Notes: a model not told the origin generated them from the letters alone. 64,000 bases of DNA from Branchiostoma floridae (GCF_000003815.2 NC_049979.1:20284291-20348290), one strand, 5' to 3'; positions 1 through 25,884 are shown, counted from the first letter of the stretch. Made by a program: numbers and translations.

Positions 1-95
1 TTCCACCCATGAACACATTCAGACCATTGTGAAAAGTACTACGTTTGATTATGAGGAGCAATTCGTATGCTCTGAGCAATAGACAAGTCTTTACT

Positions 96-101
96 TTTAT
101 T
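96..101 (-). promoter_or_regulatory. Poly(A) signal overlapping the stop codon of HNMT-like gene A
   Basis: On the minus strand the codons TGC GAA TAA are followed by AAG, so the hexamer AATAAA is formed partly by the last sense codon and the stop. If used, the 3' UTR would be only some 15-30 bases. Confidence 0.4.
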
Positions 102-1898
102 CGCATTTTTTGAATGCTACGATATCTTCGCTCTCGACTTTGTAAAGACGTTTACCATTAACCATAGACGAATTACACTGCATATGCTCTAAGGTCATTG
201 CTCTTATTTCTGGCATGTTGGACACGTGAGGTGTTTGTGTCAAGAAATCGAGAATCTTCATCCCCGCTTCCGATTTTTCATTGAAACACTCTGAGATGTC
301 GATATTTAATGCAGCTACGTCCTCCGAGGTCACGTCATAACTGATGCCCCTTGCGTCCAGCCACTGTTCCACGTCAACGGACGTGCGAAGCGACGTCTTC
401 AAACGGTCACCTTTGCCAAACTTCTCCCACAGCTTGTAATACAGCTTTCCACCAGCATCCTTCCCTTCAAATGCATAACAGGCATCTGTAATTAGATGAA
501 AACTTGGTGACCCCCTCAATTTAAAAGGAAATGTTAGACAAGACAATCTGTGTTGAATGCAATCTGTAGAAAAGAATGACATCAGTGTGCGTAGCACAAA
601 CGTGAATACCAACTGAATAGGGAAAAAGAAGTGCTGTACTAATCGGTCCAAATACTACATTATTGAATGAACAGGTTCCGCCTCCGAGGCGTCACCAAAA
701 AAAGTAACCGCTTGATTACCTGACTTAATGGTGATGAACATGTAACCACCATCTGCCAGCTGTTCCCACATGTTCCGCAAGGTGGCGTCAAGATCTTCCA
801 CATGGTACAGAACGTGGACAGCATGGATCAGGTGGAACTTTGTGTCGTCCTTCGTCTGGACGTACTCTTCTGCTGTCTGCTGTCGCCAGTCAAAATTCAC
901 AGCACCGAGACTCGTGTCTTCCCGCACCCGTGTCTACAATAACACAACGATGTGCATATTAATACTAGTAACACTAACGATACCACTTAATATAAACGTT
1001 CAAATGAATTCAAACGAATTACAAAACGAAAGCATCAGAATTTTTGGAGTGTCGGAATACGGATGATCCCCACCTTGTATCGCTCAATCATTTCTCCCGA
1101 CGGTTCCACAACCCTGTTGTACACACTGTTGTGACGCTGTAGAAGCTTCTTAAGAATGGCGCTGTCGACATCCCCTGGGAGAAAACAAGGTAAGATATCG
1201 ATTACTACTTCAATATAAGAGAGTTATAAAAATTGAGCGTTTGCTTTTGCTACTGTTGCTTACGTCTGCTCCTTTTGAGGCAGCTTGATAGAGGAGAAAA
1301 CAAGGGGTTATAGGTACTTCTGTATCCAAAAATGCCAAAGGTCATCGTATTCATCTTAATTCCTTTGCATGCTGGGAAATTTGTAAAACTTTTGTTAATG
1401 AAGTGCGCATGCGCCACACAAGTGTCGTCATGGCAACGTGTCGCTTGCCGCCTGCGTAATTCCGCTATCAGGGATAAGGGTAATCTCCCAAAAGACCTAT
1501 CTGTGGTAAGACACTAACAGCATCCATGGGTGAAAACAGTATCCAAACCGTGGCTGGGTGGATACCGTTTCGGTCCCTGGATGCAGTCTTTTCACTGGTA
1601 GATCTGCTTGGAGATTAGCCATTATGACCTTATTACGAAAACAGAATTATGGCCATAATCAATATTGACCGAAGGAGGCCATATATGGTCACGGCTGCTC
1701 ACCTGATCCACTCCCTATCCCGAGCACACGCAGGTCGGTTCCCGGCTCACACAGGGCGGAGTCTGGAACCTTTGCTACAAAGTACTGGTAGTAGGCGGGA
1801 TCTCTGTCTCTCTGGTCACGACCATACGCAGTTCTTAAGGCCATCATACTTTCTAGATACCGCTCCGGGGAGTAGTTGATCAGCCTTCCGACCTCCAT
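97..1898 (-). CDS. Histamine N-methyltransferase-like gene A (4 exons)
   Basis: This gene encodes a cytosolic S-adenosylmethionine-dependent small-molecule methyltransferase of the HNMT family. Exons in transcript order are 1898-1703, 1174-1074, 933-720 and 464-97. They total 293 codons, giving 292 residues, the size of mammalian HNMT. All introns are GT-AG, with phases 1, 0 and 1. The SAM-binding glycine motif LGIGSGSG lies at the exon 1/2 junction and is followed by NRVVEPS (the acidic SAM-ribose region). Exon 3 carries FHLIHAVHVLYHVED, aligning with the HNMT segment FIHMIQMLYYVKD. The last exon has KLWEKFG and ISECFN, also HNMT hallmarks. A second in-frame acceptor at 486-487 would add seven residues; the one at 465-466 gives the same length as gene B. 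The substrate cannot be read from sequence: histamine is the family type, but invertebrate members may use other amines. Start is ATG at 1898, which gives the family length. Confidence 0.87.
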
Positions 1899-4800
1899 TC
1901 CCTGTGGGAATAAAATGGGATGCTTGGTTGGTTGACTGATTCATGCTTATGTGCTATTTAATACCTGCCCGTCTAGCTTGACGAAACATACTACCCAATT
2001 TTGTACAAGATCAATAGATAGACAAACGAATCGATTGATTGATTTATAACAAAGGCTACCTATGTCCCGACAGCGTCAGGTGTGGCTTTAGAATACGAAT
2101 AATCGCGGTAAGATACATTTGCATATCTGTAAGGAAAGATGGCGAGAGCCATGCATCTGACAAAATGTAATCGTCAAGACTTAATCCAGCTGAAATGGCC
2201 CTTTATTTTAGTTATCACAATTGACAAATAATGCTTGCTAAGAGTGAAAGACTGAGTTGTGTGATTGCTTTCATAGTGTTACCGCTGCAACGATTCTACA
2301 CGTGTATTTACTAATCCAGGAACTTCACTGTAAAGCCTACTAGGTCAGAAATAAAAGTGTATCTGCCACAGGTTCCACAGTGTCAGGTGGGTTTAACTGT
2401 ACATGTCGTTTCAGAAAGTTGATTAGCCGACCCTGATAACTCATAACTCTATAAGTAACTTACCTTGTTTATGCCGTTCAGTTTTCACAACAGGTAGTGC
2501 CGAGCCGCTTGCTGTGTAGCTGATGTATGTTTCACAATATAATGCACATTATGTAGTGTGAATTAGCTTGTCTTTACCCTGGGAGCCAGACAGGACCGGG
2601 TAGCTAGCAAGGTTTGTTAGCAAGTTTTGTTCGGGGAGCCAACGCAGTCAGCCCGACAATCTCACATTAGCACTCTGGGGGAGTTAAAGCCCGAAGGAGT
2701 AGAAGTAGGTCCTAGCTGCCCGATCCCGGATGGCCTCCAGGGTAGCTTGTCTTTTGCTTCACCAAAGGGCGGTTGTACCGGCTATACAAGACACACATAC
2801 AGATTACCAGAGAGTTGGACAGAGGTCAGAGGTCAAGGAAGACAACACATAGGCCAAAGAGAGCTCTCTGTCCTTTAGGGTTTGCATCTATCACAGTCCT
2901 CTGTGAGTGAGGCTTCTTAAGGTATTCAAACGTAACGCTCATGTTTTAGGTAGGCTATATGTGCTCCTCTTTATGTTTATTTGTTAATTTTGAGACACCG
3001 TTTGCACCTCAGGTGGAATCCTGCAAAAAGAGGATACCCAGGCATCACTACGTAGAGAGAGACTAAATTTTCTTCTTTTTTATTCGTTATCTTGGAATAT
3101 ACTACTACCTATACTCGAATTTGAAGTGCTTTAATTATTAAAAGTCCAAGCATAATTCAAGCATAATTCAAGATGAGCCACTTATCTTGGCAATCTATCT
3201 ATAGCTGTGACCTGTAGCTTAAGCGTTCAATACGTATTCAGTGCTACAATGGACGACTTACCCCTTTTCTTCTGTGAATTGTCCATAATTTGGACAAATC
3301 AAGCTTTTGATTGATTACATCAAAATATTTTAAAGTAATAATTAAATCGGCTAGTGTCATTATTTAGCCGAGCAAATTGGACCCATAGTTGAAACCCCCA
3401 TGCACTCCGTATGTCTCAGACATTTGGCACGGCGCACAAATTTGGCGCTTGTAAGTTGTATCTGCCAAATAATTGCTCGCGCATGGATTTGGCGATTGGA
3501 AGGATTTGGCTTGACACCGGCTTGTTTGGTGGTAACTTCATTTCTGACCTCTCACCTCTTATCCGCACCGTGGGACACCTGGACAATATTCCCAGTTTTT
3601 GGCTACCCACTGCGGGTGAGTTAGTATCAAGTCGTTATCATTGAGAGCGCTGTTCTTACCCCAGGCGAAGGGACTACTTAACGGTAATGGCCACGTACGT
3701 GCACCAGCCTTTAGCTTCAACTTGTCTGTATGGTGTCAGAAGAAACCCAGCACCTAGCGACGTTCTATATCCTGCAAGGAGAGCGGCCAAAGAACACGCC
3801 AACATAAGGTTTTTACCAATGAACTCCTATTGATGGATGGCCCATCCGTACAGTAGGGCAAGTCTAGGTGCAGTCTCAGTCCTTTTTGCTGGCTCGATAA
3901 CTATCAACACTTCAAATGGATACTGTATCTCACCTATGATAGTCTGAGAATATTCCACAATTTCAAACTGGTTCTATCTATCTGTTTTATTATAATTTTC
4001 AGAACGTCTGCAAACAAAAGTAAAATGTTCAGTCAATTTCATCATCACTAAGCGGCATGTAAGCTGCACTCGATCTAAAGGCATGATAATGTTTTTGTGT
4101 GTGTCTGTTTCTGTCTCATTGTCTCCTTTTGAAACGGTCGTCGCCTAATTACATGTGTTGGCACGCTCCGTCGATTTATGTCTATCATAGTATTAGCACA
4201 CTCTTTCCATGCACGTCGTGTTATTTCGTGGCGCAGTTTTTTTACATAATTACAGCACAGGCTTTCTAACTCGGTTTGATTTAATTATGGAACTGCAGGG
4301 ACATTCTTGTCAAAACATTCCAAAGATGATAACTGAAGACAGGAACGGCATATTTCTATCGTTTTAGGCATGTTAGTTGCTTAGGGAACAATGTACGCAC
4401 TTATATTCATATTATTCAAATAATAATGTAATCTGCGTAATTGATGAGGAAATTGTATGATTCTAGATATTGTTTCCCTAACTGGACTTAAATAAATGTA
4501 AATAACATATGCAATTCATGACAGGTGGAATATAAACAGATACCAAACTTGCAGATGTGGAAACGATTTGTATAATTAATACAAATATATTAATATGGCT
4601 GAAAATGCTTAATGATAAATGATGAAAACTTTACACCTATGACATATGTTAGTTCAAGGTGAACGTCACCATTCTTAAATCATGCATATATATATCTATT
4701 TCATACAGGTATGAGGTCTCCAAACTCTGCGCTAGTTTAATATATCTATTTTGCCATTTATCACGATACTGTTGTAAATTTGCAACTAGAATGAAGGATT

Positions 4801-6019
4801 TGGCGTCAGCTACTTTGATAGCTGTCGCATAATTTAGAAAACAACTGAAAAAAATCTTGCTGTCACGGTCTCAGACTTTAATTCTGTTGTATTGCTGAAT
4901 GGATATAATGAGAGGCATGATAAGGATCATACACATGTCGAATCATTGCTCATGAGAACTAAGTATTGTATGACACACCTCTAAGGACAACTGTCGTCGC
5001 TGAATTCATTAAAGGGCTTGAATTACATCAATAATCATACAGAAGCAATCATCCCCTTTTAATGTTTCCGTCATTTTTGGTTGAAGGCCACAGCTGTTAC
5101 CGCTCGAAATGCGCTTCCGTATCAAACTCAAAATGAATGAACATCTGTTTGTGGCAGTAGGCCCAAGCACTATGGCCCAAGTATCATAAGTAGTAAGTTA
5201 AATTGGTTTGACCTGGATGATCTGTGAACCACATGATTTCCGGCGCCGGCCACCGTTTGTCATAACGGCTTGAATCCACAGCTTATGTTTGATTATTCGA
5301 AGCACGTAACCGACTCAGTGTTTCGGCTGACTGGCTACTGTTGGGCTGAGGTCAAAGACTTTGCAAACTTTGTGCCAACACGGAAGGAAAGCACCATGGC
5401 AGGTTTGTGTCTTTTACTGGTTACTATAGATACATTCAGACTATGTTCATCTTGCAGTATTACATGACGTTTACGGAACCAAAGAATCAGCCACCATCAC
5501 AGTTTGGGTAGTCAAATACTGTATTTACGGGATTCTTTGCTGCACTACCGATGCGCTTTCCTCTGTGGTTAGCAACCTTTCTGCTACATTCCCTGTCCCT
5601 GACCCTCAACCCTAAGGAATGTAGCAAACAAACTGCCGAAATGTTGACTCATATCGTGAGCATCCAGTATATAGAGGACCTGCAGGTAGATGTTCTGGTC
5701 TTGGTCCCGATGGACTGTCAGTTACTAGTTCGTAGTATAGCTGCGATGTTGGAAATGTATGCTCAACCCAGACAGGAAATGACGTTGTATTCCGTCCACT
5801 GAGCTTGAGTAAATGATTTCTACTCGTACTTCTCTTTGCATAGCTCCTACCCGCCTGCATATAGATTTTTCAGAAGAAGTGTCATATTTCTCTAGGTCAG
5901 AACGACATACTTCCTAAAACAAGTAATAGTTCATCCATTGTCTGTGCCCAAATATGGTAATAGCCAGGCTAGCTGACCTTCAACTTTCAAGGCACTGAGA
6001 CCCCAAGGACAAAAGTGAT
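1899..6019. other. Gene-free stretch between the two HNMT-like genes
   Basis: I find no ORF here with recognisable protein similarity. Short ORFs such as those at 2627-2878, 3400-3644, 5270-5467 and 5551-5802 are isolated, lack plausible splice partners and have no domain signature. Both HNMT-like genes start at the edges of this interval, so their promoters must lie in it or in the repeat beyond, but no specific site can be supported. Confidence 0.5.
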
Positions 6020-7180
6020 TAGGCATGTTCTCATGGTTCTGGGTCAATAATCATGTCAAGTCGCCCATCCCTTTTTAAAAAAATACCCGGGAAAGAGACT
6101 TCTATACATGAGGATCTTGGAATGTGACTAGAGTTAAGATGTACAAGAAACGAGAGTTCCACGACCCAATACCTTCGCCAACTGATTTTAACTTTTACAA
6201 CTGATGTATCATCCCAGTTTGTCATTATTTATGCAAATAAGATCCTCATTTACAAATGTAATATCAAATCTACTAATAATTTATGTAAATAATGCCCTCA
6301 TCAGCATTATTGATGTTCAATGATGCTCACCTTCAAAAAGTAAGAAATCCCCGTCATTTACAGCAACTAGATTATACTATTTTCTCATTGATTATGCAAT
6401 TCAGGTCTTCATTTGCACAATTTATATCGTGTTCTTCTCTTTGCCCGTTACAATGGTAACGTATTGGAATAGTCCTACAATGGAACAGTGTTGATAAACA
6501 TTCCTCTTTAATTGTGCAAATTAGATTCCGATTTGCATAATTGATATTCAACTAATGTGATACATCACTAAAGCTACCAAAAATCATAACGATCGGCATG
6601 TCCAGTCAGAATTTTTTGTTTGCCATGTCCAGAACTCGAGATATCGAACCCGGAAGTTCAACTGCAGTACCGTAACAAGCCGCTAAGGGGCGCAACATCT
6701 AATCAACTATCCACATAGTGACATACAAATATCAATACAATCTATCTAGGCGTTCCCGAGTTATGCTGGTCTTTTACAACCCCACAAAATCACGAATGCT
6801 ACCGAAAACATTACCTTCTTGGCGAAGGTAACGATATAATTATGTACACTGTTGTAATACTTTCCAGTGCAACTCTCACAGAGCTCTGTCAAAAATCATA
6901 AGAAATAAACAGCACACCCGCTGCATGACATTTGTTTGTTTTCCAGACATACCAACCAAAACAATTCCATGGCAGCTTCTGTCCCTAAAAAGTAGGAAAA
7001 CGCTATGTAAACCAGTTTCGAACTTGACCCTTCTTGGTACAATCGCGCTATACACCCACCAAATCCACAACTAGTTATATGCTGTTAACCTACATAGGGA
7101 CCCACTACACCATGGGTCAGCCCATACCAAAGATATCTTTGCGAAGGCAAAATATCAAGTTATCACGAAGGCTACCCGGC
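6020..7180 (+). repeat. Dispersed subunit repeat, copy a
   Basis: This region shares motifs with copies at 10284, 26270, 31840 and 62860: CTGCAGTACC followed by GCCGCTAAGGGG, a segment ending in GAGTTATGC, stretches of ATTTGCATAATT, and a terminal hairpin TTACCTTC..GAAGGTAA at about 6811-6831. A second, more decayed set of subunits follows to about 7180. It carries no open frame of its own and fills the space in front of HNMT-like gene B. Confidence 0.6.
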
Positions 7181-7281
7181 TACCCTATTGAATAGGGCCC
7201 TGGAAAGTTTGCTTGGGAATGTTTGTCGACATGACTACTGTGAAAGTAAGGTAACATGCAAATATGAGTGAATTGCACCCC

Positions 7282-9791
7282 ATGTCCACAGGAATATCAA
7301 AGGTCGGCAGGCTGAATAACGACTCTCCTGAGCGCTATGCCGCAAGTTTCACGTCCTTCCTGGATGCCACTGAGATGAGCGCAGAGTGCTACTACCTCTT
7401 TTTTGAGTCAGTTGTTCCAGACTCCACCCTGTGTGAGTCGGGAGGCGAAGTGCGTGTACTGGGGATAGGGAGTGGATCAGGTGAGACCGATACCGCGATG
7501 GTGTCACACCAAAATCGTCTACTTTGTACTAGCTTAAGGCCAGCCCACATATTAAAAAAAGATATTCAAAACATCCACACTATATCCCCTTGAGTAATCA
7601 TATATGAACGCGCAACCAGACTAGCAAACAACTGGTACCACCGCAAACATAATCTTATCAGAAGGAAAGAAATACCAATGTCCTGAGGGTAGGGGTAGCA
7701 TGGCCGATGTCTTTATCTGCATTCTTTTCCAATGTAACACGCCAGTTTATGCGTCAATGAAGATTAGACAATCAGGTAATAAGATATGCCCAAAAGCAGT
7801 TTCTCAAGCAACTGGATGTGATTTTGGAAACGGTCAGACGTTTCAGACAGCACCCACTATCTTTCGTTAGTGATACCGTCAGTTTATGTTATCAAACAAA
7901 CGAAGGCTTGTAACGTTATATTTCATAAGGATCATTACCCATTCTTCGTCACATACGTCACATACTTTAAAAAGCATGTGCTTTCATAGGAGAAGCTGAC
8001 AGTATCATCACAAAGAAACTTCTACAGCGGCACAGCAGTGTGTACAACAGGGTTGTGGAACCGTCGGAGGGACTGATTGAGAAATACAAGGTGTCAAACA
8101 TCACTTGCTTGTCAAGTATATAGTCTTGTGCCTTAGCCGAACGATTTGATTTGGTCGTGCTTCTTTTGCCACCAGTCTGTCACAAATATTGTGTCTTTTT
8201 TTAAAATTAAATTCAACATCTCGGTTGCATTTGCCATTGTGTAGACGTTAGCACGTGAAGACACGAGCCTCAGTGCTGTGAAGTTTGACTGGCGCCACCA
8301 GACAACGGAAGAGTACTTCCTGAGCTCGAGGGAGGAAAACATAAAGTTCCATCACATTCATGCCATCAATGTTCTGTACTACGTTGAAGATCCAGTCGCC
8401 ACCTTGCGGAACATGTGGGAACAACTAGCTGATGGTGGCTATATGTTAGTGACCATGGAGTCAGGTACACAGTAGTACATGTGTAGCTACTAAGCTTTAA
8501 ATTATGACGCTTTGTTCTGGTGTTGTAAGAGAACCCACAGGAACCTCTTCCTACACTTGTCGCATGAAAAATGAAGAAAAAAGACGTTGGCGTGTTTATG
8601 TGTGTGTTGTGTTGTGTTTACGGATACTTTTGACCAGCATAATTTAAGAGCCTGAGGATGGATTGTGACTAGGGCTGGGTACCGGCACAGTGTACCGGTA
8701 CAAAACCTGTTTTTCTCATTGGACCGGTCCAGAAAAACCGGACCTGAAAAAATTAGGTGGACCGATCCAGAAAAACCGGACCTGAAAAAATTAGGTGGAC
8801 CGGATGTTTGACCTATTAGGAAATTAACAGATTATTTGATCAGGCATTCACACGTTTTGGCGCTTGCAAGTGGAAGAAAATAATTAAGAAGAGTGAAGTA
8901 GAGTAGAGTTTATAGCCATTTGTACCTAGTTTTACAGTCAATCGTACAGAGGCAGTTAGCACTGTAGGATTTTAAAACACCAGTGTGAGTCTAATACTCC
9001 ACCAAACAGATTTCTTTGTAGTGAAATGGACCATTGGTATGAGTCATACTGAAGCAGGTCCAGGTTCAGGTCCGGACCTGGACCTGATCCTCTGGACCTG
9101 AACCGGACCTGGACCTGAATTTTCTGTACCGGTACCCACCTCTAATTGTGACGGTGTTTGATATACGGGTGGACGTTGGGAAGACGAGGCTCGGGGTAGA
9201 TTTTGTACCCCCGGGTGTGTGCCCTTCGTACTGCAGCAGAAAATTCGTCATGCATGCGATGGTCTTGGTTTTTGGATACCAGATGACTTTTGACGTAAGT
9301 AAAAAGTTACGTGGCTTTGAGCCCCCTAGCCGCTTTCTCTGGTTTCCATTTGTAACGTTTACATTGATGCATTGTTGCTCTAGCTACTATAATGCATTAC
9401 GATCGTTAACTTTAAATCCACTTGCTCAATATCTACAGAAAAGGGTGACTGGGGAAAGCTGGGGCTCAAGCTGTGGGAAGATTTCGGACAAGGTGACCGC
9501 TTGGACACGTCTCTCCGTATGGCCGGTGACATCAAAATATGGCTTGATGCGATGGGTGCCACCTACGTCTCTTTCGAGAACAAAGTCGAAGTCAACGCCA
9601 CAGAGTGTTTTCAGGAAAACTCCGAGGAGGGGATGTTGCTTCTCGACTTCATCACACACACACCTCATACCTCAGACATCCCAGAAATACGAGCCATGGC
9701 CTTAGATTTTATCCGACGACATTCCTCGCTGGTAGATGATAAGATTATTTTTCTATCAATCGAAGAAACTATCGTCGCTTTTAAAAAGTGA
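7282..9791 (+). CDS. Histamine N-methyltransferase-like gene B (4 exons)
   Basis: This is a paralogue of gene A in inverted orientation. Exons are 7282-7480, 7990-8090, 8245-8464 and 9439-9791, giving 291 codons and 290 residues with the same intron positions and phases (1, 0, 1). Exon 2 is 101 bases in both genes. Visible motifs are the SAM loop LGIGSGSG, NRVVEPSEG, the core FHHIHAINVLYYVEDP, and WDKL-like KLWEDFG at the start of the last exon. It ends IVAFKK, while gene A ends IVAFKKCE. The start is uncertain: ATG 7282 gives the family length, ATG 7264 lies 18 bases upstream in frame, and a CAG at 7289-7291 could instead be an acceptor for an upstream exon. A hAT-type MITE sits in intron 3. 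Family assignment is firm; the methyl acceptor is unknown. Confidence 0.86.
8670..9144 (+). mobile_element. hAT-type MITE, copy 1, in intron 3 of HNMT-like gene B
   Basis: The element starts TAGGGCTGGGTACCGG and ends GTACCGGTACCCACCTCTA, giving imperfect terminal inverted repeats. It is bounded by an 8-base direct repeat ATTGTGAC (8662-8669 and 9145-9152), the target-site length of the hAT superfamily. It has no transposase frame. Near the left end a ~40-base segment (GACCGGTCCAGAAAAACC...) is duplicated in tandem, a feature absent from copy 2 at 37138. Confidence 0.8.
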
Positions 9792-10095
9792 ACAGAAAAA
9801 TAATGCTCTTTATTTGTGGTAAATTCCGTTGGAACATATTGAGTTTGATTCTGAAATTCAACTGTTATTAGCATTGAACGCATTGATGGTGCTTTGATCG
9901 ACGTTTGATATGATTGTAATGCAAACCGATGAATGCTAGTGCGTAATGCATTTTTTACTCCGGATCTTTGTTTTCGGTGTGTCTAGGCCCGTTTCTCATG
10001 TTGACATTGAAACAGTGTCTGTTTTCCATTTTGAAATGAGTTACGTTCTCCTTTTTGTTTCGATAAATTAATGTTTGTACCGATTATAAGAGCTT

Positions 10096-10195
10096 NNNNN
10101 NNNNNNNNNNNNNNNNNNNNNNNNNNNNNNNNNNNNNNNNNNNNNNNNNNNNNNNNNNNNNNNNNNNNNNNNNNNNNNNNNNNNNNNNNNNNNNN
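10096..10195. other. Assembly gap (100 N)
   Basis: One hundred consecutive N, a conventional placeholder of unknown true size. No recognised gene crosses it. The 300 bases before it follow the stop of HNMT-like gene B and hold nothing recognisable beyond a presumed 3' UTR. Confidence 0.99.
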
Positions 10196-10283
10196 GCTTA
10201 TATACAGGTTACCCCGGAACCTTAAGAAGCTCCAATGTGGCTTATTAGCATGACATTAGTACAAAGCACAACTTTGTTTCATT

Positions 10284-10610
10284 ACCTCCATGAAATGTCA
10301 TGGAATGGAGGTTATATTTTCTGTTATGTGTCTCTGTCTGTGTAGATGATTACTCAAGAACGGCTGGATGGATTGGTTTCATACTTGTTGTGTTGGTGGG
10401 GTGTGATGAAAGCTCGAATCGATGAGATTTTGGGAGCCGTATCTGTCGTTATAATCGATGTAATAATATCAGAAATCACCCCTATATTTGAGATATATTG
10501 GTACAGGCATCGTGCTTTATGTGTTTGTTAGCTTAGCTCCAAGCAGATGGTGAGGTGACAGCTGTTTGGGGAACCCCGAGATTTTTTAATATGATAATTA
10601 GTTTTATTTA
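10284..10610 (-). repeat. Dispersed subunit repeat, copy b (inverted)
   Basis: The copy begins with the terminal hairpin ACCTCCATGAAATG/CATGGAATGGAGGT, followed by GTGTCTCTGTCTGTG and a segment with ATTACTCAAGAACGG and GATGGATTGG, the reverse complement of the subunit ends seen in copies c and e. It is short, ends without a clear boundary, and lies next to the assembly gap. Confidence 0.5.
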
Positions 10611-12735
10611 TGTCTGCTTAGGATATCATGGAGATGTGAAGCGTAAGTATAATTGTAAGAAGTTGAGGTACATTTAACGATAATGCTTAACAGGTATGGA
10701 TGTCTCACATACTGTACTGCTGATTTGAGTGACATGGTGATTAAAATGCCATTAGGTCCTCTCATCTGGGTTGGTTGTCAGAAGTTTTATGGGCGATACA
10801 GATGTTCTGATTTTGTTACGATAAGGGACAGTTGTTAGTTGTCTCTTTCGTAGCCAATGGTACTTGCTTTTTAGCAGACGAGCTGGCGCCAAGCATACCA
10901 AAGACTTTAAAAATGGTACATGCTGCTTTCTCTGCTTAGCACTCAGCATTAGGGAAAGTGTATGGAAGTTGAACACACACCACTACCAGTGGACTACCCC
11001 CTGCTGTAGTGATCGCACAAAGTTGTGTGATCCATGGCTACTGAAACGGAGATGGGCGCCGCCCTATGCGCCATCAGGCGTGGGAAGGAACTTTGACTTT
11101 GAAAATGGATGTTTCACCCAGGTGCATAACAGAATGGGCGGGTGCAACATCCATGGACCTTATTGAAGAGTATGTAACAAGATCATTCGTCCTTTATATC
11201 TTAGTAAAATGGTGACTTGAGAAGGCCATGCATTATAGGTTTTTCAAACACATTACAGATCACAAATTGGTAATACTGACCTTATAGGTACATATACAGG
11301 TCAGGGTCGTGGGACGGAAGACAGCTGACTTTTAGCCGAGGTATCAGTATCCGCCCTTATCTTACAACATAGTGGGTGTGACTATTTATATAAGACAAAA
11401 CCTTGTAATGCCACACCATTCTTCATCCGGGCCTGAGGCAGACGGTTAAGACACTCGGTGAGTTCTTGTTATTTGTGTTCCGTCAAAGCTGAACAATGGA
11501 TAAGAGAGAAGATTAAAACATAACGAGGGAAATATGACCTTATAGCGTCTCATAGGTATAAAAATTTTTCATTTTGCAACATTTCATTTTTGCGACATAA
11601 TACTGTAATTCTCTAAGCATCGCAAATTTCATAGTTGGCTTGCCTAGCACAGAAGTGATTAAAGAAAGAAGGATCGAGGGATGAAAAAACAGAAAAATTA
11701 CGTTTTCTTTCGAAGGACAGACATAGCTGCATTGTGTTGCTTACCGCATATTTTGTCAGTTTTTCGTAAAAGTCGGATGTTTAATATGTAGCAAAAATAT
11801 GAACCATTCTTTTTCATAAGACACGAGAACCCGGCTTTTCACTTAACCCGGGTACCATAGTGCTCAGGGCTCTGTCGCATAGGTCGTGCAAAATTCAGTT
11901 GTCCTGTTACGGAAAAGATGCGTTAGATCCTTGATTGATCTTGATTCTGTCACATCTTGATTGAAAATTGTACGACATCAAAACCATACAACGGCCTACG
12001 CCGAACGCGAATGTGCCGTTAGTTAAAAGAGAACTCCAGAAGGGGGTGTTATTTTCTGACAGACAATTGATTTTAGCAAGTAGGAAATGTATGCAACCTT
12101 ACTGTGTACGTGTAAAGCAAAATGATCGTGTGTTGGAACGTGAAGAAAGCACGGTGGATGTTGCCCGTATTTTGACCCATATCAAGTCGTGTAGGCTGAC
12201 CTTTTTCATATGTAAATATGGACGAGCCACATAACGAATGACAAAAATTGTTTATTTGCTTGACACTTCATACGCAAATTATCGTGCTGCACCTTTTGAT
12301 AAAAGTAAGCGGGTGTGGTCAGAGGCAAATGGAGGATAGCCCATGGCTATGGAGGATAGGGAAGGATGGGGGGAGAGAGTCATGTCCATCCGCACGTGCA
12401 ACCAGCACGCCCGGATGATGATGATGGCATTGTATGTAGTACTAGGATCTTCCTGTTTCTGAATTTTATATTCAATTCATGACTGCTAATTCTCATACAC
12501 AAGTGGCCAAGTCTGTTACGATGCATGTTCTTTTTTCATTACGATCCAAACGATCAACGCAATATGCTGTGTAACTATGGATCTTTATATCTATTGAGTT
12601 TATATCTATGATCTCTCTCTCTACCTATAACTTATACCTATATTCTACATCATAGATCTTCAAAGTACGCGAGGAAATACATGCATATGCGCTTGCACTG
12701 CGCACCGTTCGCTGTTCAACGGTTGACACACAAAA
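10611..12735. other. Intergenic stretch before the lectin-thrombospondin gene
   Basis: No supported gene. The short ORFs at 10752-10976, 10864-11166 and 11968-12234 have no recognisable motif or splice partner. The promoter of the gene starting at 12736 should lie in the last part; the DNA just upstream is TCTC- and TATA-rich (about 12590-12650), but no TATA box can be assigned with confidence. Confidence 0.45.
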
Positions 12736-25418
<12,683 letters not shown>

Positions 25419-25489
25419 GATTTCATTATCTGGCCGTGACCAAATCGGCCGTGACATTACAGCAGTGCATCAACACTTCTCCCCGCTCT

Positions 25490-25533
25490 GCTCAGCTCAG
25501 CTCAGCTCAGCTCAGCACAGCTCAGCTCAGCTC
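25490..25533 (+). repeat. (GCTCA)n pentanucleotide repeat
   Basis: Nine consecutive GCTCA/GCACA units just downstream of the last predicted coding exon of the lectin-thrombospondin gene, so probably within its 3' UTR. Confidence 0.9.
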
Positions 25534-25795
25534 ATCTTCTCTTTGATTATTTCTGTTTATGACATGCTAGTACTTATTTCTGATAATTTTCTTTGGCTTC
25601 CCAACAACAAACACGGAATGATAAATGACATGTTTTGAACTTGAACATTAGATTGGTAATTTCTGTGATCGACATTATTAATCAAATCTGTCGGTCAACT
25701 TAATGCGATTTTGATTTCGTAATAACGTTTGCACACATGTATGCACTGGCTGTATACTGTACACTGTGCTAGATTGAATTAAAGACGGCAAAATC

Positions 25796-25801
25796 AATAA
25801 A
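25796..25801 (+). promoter_or_regulatory. Candidate poly(A) signal of the lectin-thrombospondin gene
   Basis: AATAAA in the context ATCAATAAAGCG, about 380 bases after the predicted stop. It is the first canonical hexamer downstream. Confidence 0.35.
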
Positions 25802-25884
25802 GCGTATAGTACAACAAAGGATGCCACCACAGATTGCACTCATTCATTCATTCATACGTTCATTCATTTCTTAGGGTGGTTATG

